Shown here in pieces: positions 36,099 to 45,379 of a DNA stretch of 64,000 nucleotides (its first letter is position 1; each line of letters starts with the position of its first letter). The DNA is taken from the NCBI GenBank assembly GCA_027452245.1, contig DAIDGW010000029.1, forward strand, positions 19,734 to 83,733, given 5' to 3'. The notes beneath the pieces were generated by a model that was given only the letters and a program-made list of their open reading frames with translations, ran no database searches and was not told the DNA's origin. The position numbers and the translations under genes were made by a program. This stretch comes from Acidobacteriaceae bacterium (GTDB lineage: Bacteria; Acidobacteriota; Terriglobia; Terriglobales; Acidobacteriaceae).

Positions 36099-36244
36099 GC
36101 GCACCGAGTATAGCAAGCCGCCAGGTGCGTGGAATGTGATCCTGCTGTGGGAAGCCATGGTCGGCAGCTCTAGACCTGCGTTCAGTGTTGGGGGAATGCT
36201 GAGGACGCCCGAGGGGCGTCCTCGGAAACAAAGCAGCTGGGTTT

Positions 36245-36613
36245 TCATGCTGCTGCAGTTTGCGAATTCGAGACACTTCGCAACAACGACGTCACGACAT
36301 CGTGAACATCCCCGGCTGGACAAACGTCGGCGGCCCCGGCATCTAAGGCAGCCATCCACATGTCCTCATCCGGAATACGGTGCGTGCAGACGATAGGAAC
36401 CCCTGGAAACTCCTTGTGCAGGTTCTTAACGTCATTCAGCCGCGCGTACTCGATATCGACCACCACAGCTTCTGCGCGGGTTTGGGCGATCTTGTCACGC
36501 AGTTCAGCCTGAGAAGTGGCCAGGTGTACCTGGTGAAAGTAAGACCTCAGTCCACCTATCAGGGACTGGGCCAGGTTTGGGTTTTGCTGCAGGATTACTA
36601 CATTCAGACCCAT
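36245..36613 (-). CDS. degenerate response-regulator receiver domain protein
   Basis: A 122-residue stand-alone receiver-like protein. It keeps the central Asp position (AVVVDIEYARLND), but the usual Lys of the phosphoacceptor site is not at the expected place; the region reads VCTHRIPDEDMWMAALDAGAADVCPAG, where a Lys-Pro would be normal. It may be an atypical or pseudo-receiver that is not controlled by phosphorylation. The gene sits between ispA and xseB with gaps of 147 and 107 bp. No output domain is attached. Confidence 0.75.
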   Translation of the reverse strand: MGLNVVILQQNPNLAQSLIGGLRSYFHQVHLATSQAELRDKIAQTRAEAVVVDIEYARLNDVKNLHKEFPGVPIVCTHRIPDEDMWMAALDAGAADVCPAGDVHDVVTSLLRSVSNSQTAAA

Positions 36614-36720
36614 AAATCCCCCTGTTGAGGAAACCGCGTTCAGGCGGACTTAAGCTGCGGGGAAGGGTCTCGGAACCACCACTCCACAGACGTTATTGCT
36701 AAGCGGTGAAGAAATCGCGC

Positions 36721-36960
36721 CTACTTCCGGTTCAACGCCTTTTCTTCTGCCGGCTCGAATGGTTCGGCTTGAAGCTTCCCGTTTTTCTTTAGCAGAATCT
36801 CGACTTTTCCTTCCGCCTGCTCCAATTCCTTGCGGCAGGCATTCGAGAGCTGCATGCCTTCTTCGAAGAGTGTGAGCGATTTCTCTAAAGGGACTTCTCC
36901 CTTTTCCAGTTCCTGAACGATGTTCTCCAGCCGCTGGAGACACTCTTCAAATTTTGGCAA
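36721..36960 (-). CDS. xseB: exodeoxyribonuclease VII small subunit
   Basis: A 79-residue acidic protein matching XseB: FEECLQRLENIVQELEKGEVPLEKSLTLFEEGM is the conserved coiled-coil core, followed by LSNACRKELEQAEGKVEIL. It partners XseA in the exonuclease that cleaves single-stranded DNA. XseA is not in this window. The C-terminal tail (EPFEPAEEKALNRK) extends a little beyond the family core. Confidence 0.93.
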   Translation of the reverse strand: MPKFEECLQRLENIVQELEKGEVPLEKSLTLFEEGMQLSNACRKELEQAEGKVEILLKKNGKLQAEPFEPAEEKALNRK

Positions 36961-37070
36961 CGGGGTATCGCTCCGTCTCTATTTTAATGCAACGAAAACG
37001 CCTACGTGTCTAGTCTTTTTTTGTGAAAAGTTCAGGAACTTTCGAGGCCTTAGTATCAAATGCGGAACAC

Positions 37071-38936
37071 CTACAGCGAAGCAGTCGGCCTCGCCGTACC
37101 TAAGGCTTCCAGTACATCGACGGCGGAACTATAGCGGCCCATGGGAGCGCTGATCTGGGCCCCCTGCACCATGGTCTTCACAGCAATCAGCATTTCTCGT
37201 GCAATCGCGACGCCTTCGGCCCGCGCCGCTTCCGGATTTTGCGCCCGCGACATGCGTTCGAGAATCGCATCCGGTACGGACACCCGCAGCTCATTTTTCA
37301 TGAATTCGGCATTTCGCACGCTGACCAGCGGCCAGATGCCAGCCACGACCGGAATCCTACAGTGCTCGATTCGCTTCAAAAAGTTCTCCAGCAGACGCAA
37401 ATCAAACACCGGTTGGGTCACCGCATAATCCGCTCCGGCTTGCACCTTATATTCAAAGCGGCGAATTTCCTGATCGAGATCGTTCAACCCGGGATTCGCG
37501 CCAACTCCGATGACAAACCCAGTCCCTGCACCGATGGGATTGCCCCCCAGATCCATCCCGCAATTCAGGTTGTGCACAATGTTCACCAGTCCGATGGCGT
37601 CCACGTCAAAGACTGCTGTGGCATCGGGATAGTTTCCCATTTTGGGTGGATCACCGGTTATGCAAATCAAATTTCGTATTCCGACGGCCGCCGCACCCAA
37701 GAGATCACTTTGAATGCAGAGTACGTTTCGGTCCCGGCAGGTGTAGTGCAGGATCGCATCGATACCCACTTCGTTCTGAACCAAAAGCGACAAGGCTTGA
37801 TTGCTCATGCGTGCGGAGGCGCGTGGACTGTCCGGGATATTGACGGCATCCACCCCAACCGACTTCAGGAACTTCGCGCCTTCGACTTCCTTGCGGATGT
37901 CGGTTCCTTTGGGCGGAACAATCTCCACCATGGTCACGAACTCACTGGTGGCAAGTTTGTGACCGAGGGCGGAGCGGCTTGCCAACGGTCGCGCCGGAAT
38001 CGCTTTAGCTGTCGCGTGAGTGGAAATGAGTTGGGCCGAGGCCGTGCGACTCCGGGCCTCGCCAGCACGCAGCGCTGATTTCATCGTCCGAATGTGGTCC
38101 GGAGTCGTTCCGCAACATCCGCCCACAACGCGCACGCCCGCGGCCACGAACTTTCGGGCATAGCTGGCCATGTATTCGGGCGAGCAGAGATAAATGTTGC
38201 GCCCGTCGACCGAGCGTGGAATTCCTGCATTCGGTTGCGCCGAGAGCGGCAGTGTGGTCAAAGGGCGCACGCGCTCGATGGTTTCCAGCATCGCCACGGG
38301 ACCGATGCTGCAGTTGCATCCGATTACGTCGGCTCCCCACTCCGCCAATTTCGGAGCGAAGATCTCGGGGTCGGACCCGTCCAAACAGTTTCCGTCTTCG
38401 TCAATCGTGACCTGGGCGATGATCGGCAGATCACGCCTGACGTCTCGAGCGGCAAGCATCGCCTGATGCAACTCTTCCAGATACCCGAATGTTTCCAGGA
38501 TCAGCAGGTCCACCCCGCCTTCTACCAGCGCCGCAATCTGTTCCTGGAAAGCGTTTCGTGCTTCCTCGTAGGAAGTTTTGCCCAGTGGTTCGATTCTCGT
38601 TCCCAGCGGGCCAACCGAACCTGCCACCCACACATCGAAGCTTTTAGCCGCCTGTCGTGCCAGATCCGCCCCAGCGAGATTGATGTCCCGAACTTTGTCC
38701 GCCAGGCTGTGGCGGCCAAGGCGAAAGGAATTTGCGCCGAAGGTGTTGGTTTCAATGATTTCTGCCCCGGCCTGCAGGTAGTCGTGGTGGATGGCACGAA
38801 TCAGGTCGGGTTGCGACAGGTTCAGTTCGTCGTACGAACGATTGATAAAAACACCTTTGCTATAAAGCAGGGTGCCCATTGCGCCGTCGCACAACAGAGG
38901 GGACTGCTGAATTCGACTGAGTAGATCGCCCGGCAT
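37071..38936 (-). CDS. bifunctional homocysteine S-methyltransferase / methylenetetrahydrofolate reductase
   Basis: A 621-residue fusion. Residues 1 to about 290 form a homocysteine methyltransferase with the zinc ligands in VIGCNCSIGP and VVGGCCGTTPDHI. Residues ~320-620 form an MTHFR-type TIM barrel (FVTMVEIVPPKGTD, LICITGDPPKMGNYPDATAVFDVDAIGL and PLVSVRNAEFMKNEL). The fusion is known from many bacteria and couples reduction of 5,10-methylene-THF with methyl transfer, making methionine without cobalamin in principle. A short Ala-rich linker joins the halves. No riboswitch is recognisable upstream. Confidence 0.94.
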   Translation of the reverse strand: MPGDLLSRIQQSPLLCDGAMGTLLYSKGVFINRSYDELNLSQPDLIRAIHHDYLQAGAEIIETNTFGANSFRLGRHSLADKVRDINLAGADLARQAAKSFDVWVAGSVGPLGTRIEPLGKTSYEEARNAFQEQIAALVEGGVDLLILETFGYLEELHQAMLAARDVRRDLPIIAQVTIDEDGNCLDGSDPEIFAPKLAEWGADVIGCNCSIGPVAMLETIERVRPLTTLPLSAQPNAGIPRSVDGRNIYLCSPEYMASYARKFVAAGVRVVGGCCGTTPDHIRTMKSALRAGEARSRTASAQLISTHATAKAIPARPLASRSALGHKLATSEFVTMVEIVPPKGTDIRKEVEGAKFLKSVGVDAVNIPDSPRASARMSNQALSLLVQNEVGIDAILHYTCRDRNVLCIQSDLLGAAAVGIRNLICITGDPPKMGNYPDATAVFDVDAIGLVNIVHNLNCGMDLGGNPIGAGTGFVIGVGANPGLNDLDQEIRRFEYKVQAGADYAVTQPVFDLRLLENFLKRIEHCRIPVVAGIWPLVSVRNAEFMKNELRVSVPDAILERMSRAQNPEAARAEGVAIAREMLIAVKTMVQGAQISAPMGRYSSAVDVLEALGTARPTASL

Positions 38937-39094
38937 ATATTGGGTGAGGATACAGGATCATAGCTGATTGGTGCAGTGGTTGGTCGCGCAGTCCGTAGAT
39001 TTTGCGGGGGTGCGATCACACCGCGCGAGACTCTGCTATAATTCACGATTTCGCAATTAAATCTACATTTTTCAGGAACTTAGGAGCCTCGCGT

Positions 39095-40426
39095 TTGAAG
39101 AGAGCCGTACTCCTCCTGTGTGTTATCGGTGTCGTCCTTCTGGATCTGGTCTCGTGCGGGAAAGGTGCGCCAAACAGCACCAAGAAAACGCATGTCACCG
39201 GCAACCCCCAGCGGCTTGCAGCCAGCCAGAGCGTTAGTGGAAATAACGCTTCACCGGGAGTGTATCTGGTGAACGGGGTTCTCAATTTCAACGTGCCGTT
39301 CGACAATCCCATCTCGGAGATCTCCGCTGGAGCGAATCCCACATTTATCCGCCTTTCTCCGAATCTGAAAAACATGCTGGTGGCGAATCAGCTTGTGGGC
39401 AGCCCCTCAGTCCAGATCATCGATACGACCACAGAAGCCAATACGGGGTCGGTTCCCATGCCGGGGTTAATTTCCGGGATGACTCTGGGCGGTAACACCG
39501 CTCTTGGGTATGCTGCCGTACCTTCGGCGCCTGTAATCGGCTATCCTCCGGGCGCAATCGAGATGTTGAACCTGGCGGCCAGCACAGCGATTACGATCGG
39601 AGTCCCCAACGCTCAGAATGTGGTTTCAAACCTTGCCGGTACTCAATTGCTCGTCTTCAGTAGTGATTCGGATGCGATCAGCGTGATTTCTCCGCTGAAT
39701 GCGGTGGGGCCGGTGGATCAAGGATGCGATCTTCCGAATCCCTCTGTTTGTCTGGTCGTTCCCGGATTTGATCGTCCAGTTTTCGCCATTCTCAGTGGCA
39801 ATACCGCTTATGTGCTAAATTGCGGGCCGGAATGTGGAGGCAAGCAGGCCAGCGTCCAGACTCTCAATCTGAGTACATTCGCCCTCGGCACGCCGCTGCC
39901 ATTGGACGGAGCAACTTACGCAGCGCTCAGCGGGACCACATTGTACGTTGCTGGCAATAATCTGACGGACGATGCCTGCACCGGTGAGACCACTGCCGCC
40001 ACTCACTGTGGACGCCTCGATGTTGTGGACCTGAACAGCATGACGGTGACTCACCGCGTCGTCATCACTGATGGGTATCACGATGTCATGAGCATGGGCC
40101 TGGGGGGCGCTCTTTTTGTTGGTTCCTATAACTGCACAGAAATCGGCAACGCGAACAATCCCGTGGGCGAAGTTCGTGGTTGCCTTACCATCGTAAATAC
40201 CATTGATCCGAACAACCTGACGGTGGTTGTGCCTCCCGACAGCGGAGATGTCACCGGCCTTCAGGGGTTGGTTTCGTACTATGAGGAATTCGTCGCGCAA
40301 GGCGGAAATCTGCGTGTCTATAGCACACAAACGGACCAGTTGATCATCAGCAATCCGTATCTTACTAATGGCACGGTGCTAATCAACGGGCTGGTGTACG
40401 ACGTTCGTGCGGTTGATTTCTTCTGA
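39095..40426 (+). CDS. secreted beta-propeller-like lipoprotein
   Basis: I chose TTG 39095, preceded by AGGAG at 39082-39086, because it yields a lipoprotein signal (LLLCVIGVVLLDLVSCGKG); the longer frame from 39002 lacks this logic. The 443-residue product then shows repeated VNGVLNF, LNLAAS, QTLNLST and LDVVDLNS segments spaced as in YVTN/beta-propeller proteins. The protein is probably attached to a membrane and extracytoplasmic. No enzyme motif is seen. It stands alone between the divergent methyltransferase fusion and the convergent MDR gene. Confidence 0.72.
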   Translation: MKRAVLLLCVIGVVLLDLVSCGKGAPNSTKKTHVTGNPQRLAASQSVSGNNASPGVYLVNGVLNFNVPFDNPISEISAGANPTFIRLSPNLKNMLVANQLVGSPSVQIIDTTTEANTGSVPMPGLISGMTLGGNTALGYAAVPSAPVIGYPPGAIEMLNLAASTAITIGVPNAQNVVSNLAGTQLLVFSSDSDAISVISPLNAVGPVDQGCDLPNPSVCLVVPGFDRPVFAILSGNTAYVLNCGPECGGKQASVQTLNLSTFALGTPLPLDGATYAALSGTTLYVAGNNLTDDACTGETTAATHCGRLDVVDLNSMTVTHRVVITDGYHDVMSMGLGGALFVGSYNCTEIGNANNPVGEVRGCLTIVNTIDPNNLTVVVPPDSGDVTGLQGLVSYYEEFVAQGGNLRVYSTQTDQLIISNPYLTNGTVLINGLVYDVRAVDFF

Positions 40427-40459
40427 GCGGTCTCAGGCGCCTGATCGAGTCGCCTGCAT

Positions 40460-41482
40460 TCAGGGATTGAGCACAACCTTTCCGAACATCTCGCTTTTTT
40501 CCATGTACTCGTGCGCCGCGCGTGCTTCTTTCAAGGGAAAGGTCCGGTCGACGACCGGCTTCAGGCGGCCAGCGAATACGTGGCCCAGAACTTGGTGCAG
40601 TTCTCCCATTGTTCCCATGTAGGAGCCAAGCAGACTGAGTTGCCGGGAAAAGAGGAAGCGCAAATCAATTCCAACGGTGGGTCCGGTGGTAGCGCCGCAG
40701 GTGACCAGCACTCCATTCGGTTTCATCGACCTGAAGCTTTCGTCCCAGGTAGCGGCGCCCACATGTTCGATCACAATATCGGCCCCCTGCTTATTCGTGA
40801 TCTTTCTCACTTCATCTGAAATTTTCTGCTTGTAGTGATCGATGACGAAATCCGCTCCCAGTTGGCGGGCGTGCTGTGATTTCGATTCATTTCCCGCAGT
40901 CGTAATCACCCGGCAATGGAACATCTTTCCGATCTGGATGGCGGCGGTGCCCACACCCGAATTCGCGCCCAGCACCAGCACGGTGTGCCCCGGACGGACC
41001 TCCGCCCGGCCGACAAGCATGTGCCACGCCGTCAGAAATACCAGAGGAACGCTGGCTGCCTGATTGAAATCGAGCGTGTCGGGGATGGCTATGACATTCG
41101 CTGGGTGCACGGCAATGAATTCGCAATTGCCGCCATCGACTCCGTTGCCCAGGACGGTGAAATCGCGGCACTGATTTTGCAGCCCAGCCACACATTTTGA
41201 ACAACGTCCACAAAAGTGCATGGGTGCAATCAGCACGCGCTGCTGCGCCTTCAACCCCGTGACATACTCGCCAACTTCGGCGATCTCTCCCGCGATATCG
41301 CTGCCCAAAATATGCGGCAGTTGCACTCCCGGAAGGCCTTTGCGCACCCAAAGATCGAGATGATTCATTGCACATGCGCGAATGCGCACCAACACCTGAT
41401 CTTTGCGCAGCTTCGGATCAGGAACCTCCTCGTACTGAAGAACCTCGGGCCCGCCAAATTGATGAATGCGAACAGCCTTCAT
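40460..41482 (-). CDS. zinc-type medium-chain dehydrogenase/reductase (MDR)
   Basis: A 340-residue alcohol dehydrogenase/quinone oxidoreductase family protein from ATG 41482. The N-terminal domain has a structural zinc lobe, CGRCSKCVAGLQNQC, and the GSDIAGEIAEVG catalytic segment. The nucleotide-binding domain has VLVLGANSGVGTAAIQI, which binds NAD(P). In MDR enzymes the catalytic-zinc ligands would be in ACAMNHLDLW and GSD. The substrate could be an alcohol, aldehyde or quinone. It is convergent with the lipoprotein gene and has no operon partner. Confidence 0.9.
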   Translation of the reverse strand: MKAVRIHQFGGPEVLQYEEVPDPKLRKDQVLVRIRACAMNHLDLWVRKGLPGVQLPHILGSDIAGEIAEVGEYVTGLKAQQRVLIAPMHFCGRCSKCVAGLQNQCRDFTVLGNGVDGGNCEFIAVHPANVIAIPDTLDFNQAASVPLVFLTAWHMLVGRAEVRPGHTVLVLGANSGVGTAAIQIGKMFHCRVITTAGNESKSQHARQLGADFVIDHYKQKISDEVRKITNKQGADIVIEHVGAATWDESFRSMKPNGVLVTCGATTGPTVGIDLRFLFSRQLSLLGSYMGTMGELHQVLGHVFAGRLKPVVDRTFPLKEARAAHEYMEKSEMFGKVVLNP

Positions 41483-41660
41483 AACCGTTCCTCTTTCCAT
41501 GTACCAAATTATGATGATCCGAAAGTTAGTCTATTAGGATTTTGAGGAACGTTCGTGGAAAATTCTTGGCTGGCGGTGTGCAGCGACTACGCGGCAGAAG
41601 GATCTTTGGCCTAGAAAAAGCTGGGATGATGTGACCCATTCTTGAAGGTGGCGCAAAGAT

Positions 41661-44108
41661 TTAATGAGCGGGGTCGAGTTCGAGGCTGTGAGTTTTCGCT
41701 GCCTGAACTGCTTGCTCAGAAAAGGGCAAAGTGAATGTCGTGCCGTGATACCACGCGGGCCACTGGTCCAAGTAGTTTGGACTCAGCAGGTTCCCGCTCT
41801 CTCCGGTAACAAGGTTCAGAGTGGATTGATCGAGGTCCGCAAGGTTGGCGGTGAAGCGTTCGGAAGGACCGTGATGCCGGGTCACGGCTTTCACCGTGTA
41901 TCCGCTGCCAGACTGTTCCTGAATGCCGGGGCCGGTCCAGCGGCTGAGCAGAGGAATTCGTCCAAGCACCGGATTTTGAATGTCGACGGCATTGAACTTC
42001 CCCCAACGCCAGGAAGTCAGATTTTTTGGAGTGCCGGGGGAGGAAACGGCAGTCTCGACAGCGGCAGTCAGCAGTTCATCGTAATTCGGGTACTTCGCGG
42101 GAAGCCACTGAGGTGGATGGTGGAGAAGAACATGCTCCAGCCACACGGAGTGCATCAGCCACTGATAGGTCTTCCAGTTTAATGTTTCTTGTTGCTTAAC
42201 CGGATCAGCGGGGGCCGGTCCCAAGAGGGGTTCAAGAATCAGGCGTTGCAGTTGTTGGACCGACACTTCGGTGATGGTGGGTGCGGCTGAAGAGGCGTCC
42301 ATCCGCCCGTCCCAATTCCGCAGAATATCGGCGGCCTGTTTCGCGCGCGCAGTCGGATGGGACGCATGATCTACGGCATAGACGAAGCGTTCGGCGGCAA
42401 ACAGATCGGGGTCGGAGTGAATGTCATCCTGCAATTCCAGCATGTCAGCGGGGGCGAATTTCCGGCCAGATTCCAATACGTGATAAATGCGAGCCGCGCG
42501 CCAGGGAGCTTCCCACTCCACACTGATCGAGTACGGATACTTATTGGGCGTAATTCGTGCATTGGCGGTGGCAATGATCCCGGAAGGCGGGTTGTAGATG
42601 GAAGGCAGTTTGTCGAAGGGAATATAGCCGGTCCATTCATGCGCATCATCGATTCCGCTGACTGGCAGACTGCCGTCGCCGGAGGCGCGAATGGGGACTT
42701 TTCCGGTGGCTTGATAACCGATGTTGCCGTCGACGTCGGCATAGACGACGTTCTGGCCGGGGGCGTCGAGCAGGGAAAAGGCCTTTCGGAATTCGTCCCA
42801 GTTCTGCGCCGTGTCAGCATCGAAAAAAGGAATGTGGAGACCGTCGTAGAGGGTCCAGCGTAAGGCTAAGGGTCTGGCTTCGCCCGGAAACAAATCGGTG
42901 ACGATCGGGCCGTGACGCGTAATCTTGACGTCAAGGGTGACGTCGGGCTTTCCCTGGACGTGGATAACTTCGGTACGGTGCTCGGGCTGAGCCCACCCCT
43001 GGGGCGTCTGGTATTCGCCGTTGGCATTGAAATTTTCGATGTAGAGATCGGTGACGGTGGGCCCGATATTGGTAAATCCCCAGGCAATGCGCCGGTTGTG
43101 CCCGACGATGACGAAAGGCATGCCCGGCAGGGTCACACCGGCGACATCCAGATTGGGTGCGCGGAGGTGCGCTTCATACCAGAGGTTGGGCATCTGATGC
43201 TGCAGGTGCATGTCGTTCGAGAGAAGCGGCTTGCCGGTGACGGTGTGCTCGCCCGAGACGACCCAGTCGTTGGAGCCATTGACTGGAACCGCGTCCTGAC
43301 CGGTGAAGCTGAAAGGTGTGAGGTGATGAGTTACGGAGTTATCCGAGCCTTCCTCATCGTCGGAGTCGTCGCCGTTATTCGGTTGGCTCAGGTCCTGGCG
43401 CATGACAGTGGGAGGACGATCGTGCCAGGAGTGGTTCACGAACAGGTCTGCGGTCATCTGCGGCCCGAGTTTGGCAAGGATCTTCTCATGCGCGAGGATG
43501 TCTTTGCAGTAGTAATAGTTCAGATCCTTGACCATCTGGTTGGCGATGACGACCGAATCGACCGGCGTCCAAGGCTTGGGCGAGTAACGCAGTACCCTGA
43601 ACTCGAGCGGAAGACGGTCCTGGTGAGTTTTGATGAAGGCATTGACACCACGGGAGTAATCTTCGAAGGACGCGCGGTCGCGAGGAGTGGCCAGGAGCAG
43701 TGAATGTTCGGCCGCGGCCCGCAGGCCGAGGATGCGCTGCTCGCGGTCAAATTGGAGGGTGTCTTCGCCGAGAACTTCTGAAAGTTGCCCGGAGGCGACG
43801 CGGCGCATGATGTCCATTTCCCAAAGGCGGTCTTGCGCGGTGACATAACCCTGGGCGAAAAAGACATCGTCGAGAGAATTGGCTTGGATGGTAGGAACGC
43901 CGTGAGCATCGCGGATGACGATTACCGGGCCTGAGAGGCCGGTGACTGAGGTTCTGCCGTCGAGTTGCGGCAGCGCGGCTTTGGCGATGTGGTAGGCATA
44001 TCCGGCCACGAGTGCGACGATCAGAAGCAAACCGAGCGCACTATATAAAGAAATGCGCGCTGCCAAGGAGCGGCGGGAAACCGGAAGGGTTGAAAGGGAA
44101 GTGGTCAT
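41661..44108 (-). CDS. penicillin acylase-family hydrolase
   Basis: An 815-residue member of the Ntn-hydrolase S45 family. A N-terminal membrane anchor or signal (LYSALGLLLIVALVAGYAYHIA) is followed by the alpha-chain region and then the beta-chain start NGSNDWVVSG, whose Ser (S279) would be freed by autocatalytic cleavage as the nucleophile. The DAHGVPTIQA and AQDRLWEMDIMRR segments are typical of the family. It hydrolyses amide bonds of N-acyl compounds, possibly acyl-homoserine lactones or penicillins; the substrate is not predictable. The product is extracytoplasmic. Confidence 0.92.
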   Translation of the reverse strand: MTTSLSTLPVSRRSLAARISLYSALGLLLIVALVAGYAYHIAKAALPQLDGRTSVTGLSGPVIVIRDAHGVPTIQANSLDDVFFAQGYVTAQDRLWEMDIMRRVASGQLSEVLGEDTLQFDREQRILGLRAAAEHSLLLATPRDRASFEDYSRGVNAFIKTHQDRLPLEFRVLRYSPKPWTPVDSVVIANQMVKDLNYYYCKDILAHEKILAKLGPQMTADLFVNHSWHDRPPTVMRQDLSQPNNGDDSDDEEGSDNSVTHHLTPFSFTGQDAVPVNGSNDWVVSGEHTVTGKPLLSNDMHLQHQMPNLWYEAHLRAPNLDVAGVTLPGMPFVIVGHNRRIAWGFTNIGPTVTDLYIENFNANGEYQTPQGWAQPEHRTEVIHVQGKPDVTLDVKITRHGPIVTDLFPGEARPLALRWTLYDGLHIPFFDADTAQNWDEFRKAFSLLDAPGQNVVYADVDGNIGYQATGKVPIRASGDGSLPVSGIDDAHEWTGYIPFDKLPSIYNPPSGIIATANARITPNKYPYSISVEWEAPWRAARIYHVLESGRKFAPADMLELQDDIHSDPDLFAAERFVYAVDHASHPTARAKQAADILRNWDGRMDASSAAPTITEVSVQQLQRLILEPLLGPAPADPVKQQETLNWKTYQWLMHSVWLEHVLLHHPPQWLPAKYPNYDELLTAAVETAVSSPGTPKNLTSWRWGKFNAVDIQNPVLGRIPLLSRWTGPGIQEQSGSGYTVKAVTRHHGPSERFTANLADLDQSTLNLVTGESGNLLSPNYLDQWPAWYHGTTFTLPFSEQAVQAAKTHSLELDPAH

Positions 44109-44308
44109 GGAGAACGTATGATTTTATTCCAAGCGGCAGGAGAGAGGAGAGGACTCGAAAGATTCAGTATCGTCGCGGTTCCTGGCGAAGTTGAATTTCA
44201 TTTTCAAGATGCACGGGTGGTATGCTGAGGTTTTGCCGGAAAGTTCCTTAAGCTGGCTGTGTGTGGCGGGATTCGAGCGGAAGCGTTTGGAGATAGAATT
44301 CCTACTTC

Positions 44309-44803
44309 ATGTTACAGAAACGCATTGATGACCAGCCGACGATCTCGCGAGAAATGGTGCGCGAGGCGCAGGAGATCCTGCATCGCCATTTGAAGCGGGT
44401 TGGACTGAAGCAGACGGCGCAGCGGGATACGATCCTGAAGACCTTCCTGGAAACGCGCGATCATCTCTCGACCGATGAGTTGCATCGCCTGGTGCAGAAG
44501 AAAGACGCAGGAATCGGGTACACGACGGTGTATCGCACGCTCAAACTGCTGGCGGAGTGCGGACTGGCCAGCGAAGTGGCGTTTCATGATGGCATTGCGC
44601 GGTACGAGCATCAATACAACCGCCGCAGTCATCATCACATGGTGTGCACGGAGTGCGGCAGTTCGGTGGAGTTCTTCTCCCAGGAAGTGGGAGAATTAGA
44701 GCAGGAGATCGGCCGCAAGTACCATTACTTGACGACACGCCATACGTTCCAGATTTACGGTATTTGCGAAGAGTGCCGCAAGAAGTCATCCCGGCCGGTT
44801 TGA
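44309..44803 (+). CDS. Fur-family metal-responsive regulator
   Basis: A 164-residue Fur/PerR/Zur-type repressor. The winged helix (QTAQRDTILKTFLETRDHLS and GYTTVYRTLKLL) is followed by the dimerisation domain with HHHMVCTECG and ICEECRKK, two CxxC zinc-binding pairs, and the His-rich sensing loop. Subtype cannot be assigned from the sequence alone. It sits divergent to the penicillin acylase gene and 8 bp upstream of the next gene, so they are likely co-transcribed. No canonical Fur box was spotted in the intergenic region. Confidence 0.93.
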   Translation: MLQKRIDDQPTISREMVREAQEILHRHLKRVGLKQTAQRDTILKTFLETRDHLSTDELHRLVQKKDAGIGYTTVYRTLKLLAECGLASEVAFHDGIARYEHQYNRRSHHHMVCTECGSSVEFFSQEVGELEQEIGRKYHYLTTRHTFQIYGICEECRKKSSRPV

Positions 44804-44811
44804 GCACGATC

Positions 44812-45273
44812 ATGCCTGTTTCATGTCCTTATTGCGGAGTACAGATGCCGGAAGATGCGGCATACTGCCCGGGATGTGGCCGTCCGGCGAAATCGACCCT
44901 GCGCGCGGAAGGGAAAGTCGGAGTTTTCCCGGAAAATATTGCCGGAGCCCTGGCGTATTTCACGATCGTTCCTGCGATTCTGTTTTTGGTTCTGGAGCCG
45001 TACAAGAGGAGCCGGTTCATCCGCTTCCACTCTTTTCAGTGCCTGGCGCTGTGGGTCGCGTCACTGATTATTGGGGTGGTGCTGAAGGTGGCTGCATTGG
45101 TGCTGTTAATCATTCCGATACTGGGGCCGCTGCTCATCTGGCTGCTTTCGACGGTCATTGGACTGGCGCTGTTCATCTTGTGGGTGGTGCTGATTGTAAA
45201 GGCGTTACAAGGTGAAGCCTTCATCCTACCGATCATCGGAGATTTTGCGGAACAGCAGGCCGCGGCAGTGTAG
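44812..45273 (+). CDS. zinc-ribbon membrane protein (DUF4870-like)
   Basis: A 153-residue protein from ATG 44812; the frame extends upstream through the Fur gene but that is a shadow. It has an N-terminal zinc ribbon (CPYCGVQMPEDAAYCPGCGR) and then four hydrophobic segments with the RFHSFQCLALWV and IPILGPLLIWLLS pattern typical of the DUF4870/TM-zinc ribbon group. Probably an inner membrane protein with a cytoplasmic zinc ribbon. Its role is unknown; it is the likely second gene of the Fur operon. Confidence 0.8.
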   Translation: MPVSCPYCGVQMPEDAAYCPGCGRPAKSTLRAEGKVGVFPENIAGALAYFTIVPAILFLVLEPYKRSRFIRFHSFQCLALWVASLIIGVVLKVAALVLLIIPILGPLLIWLLSTVIGLALFILWVVLIVKALQGEAFILPIIGDFAEQQAAAV

Positions 45274-45379
45274 ATTTCCGCCTTTCGCGCATCTCTGTAG
45301 TGAATATCCTCCCTTGACAATGTGCGAGTAAGTTGGCAATTCTATTAGCTTTTCCCAACTTGCCGAGAATAGGGCAGGT

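Noticed and set aside
40433..40444. 12-bp palindrome TCAGGC-GCCTGA between convergent genes
   Set aside because: Short, without a T-run on either side and in a 33-bp gap; too weak to call a terminator or site.
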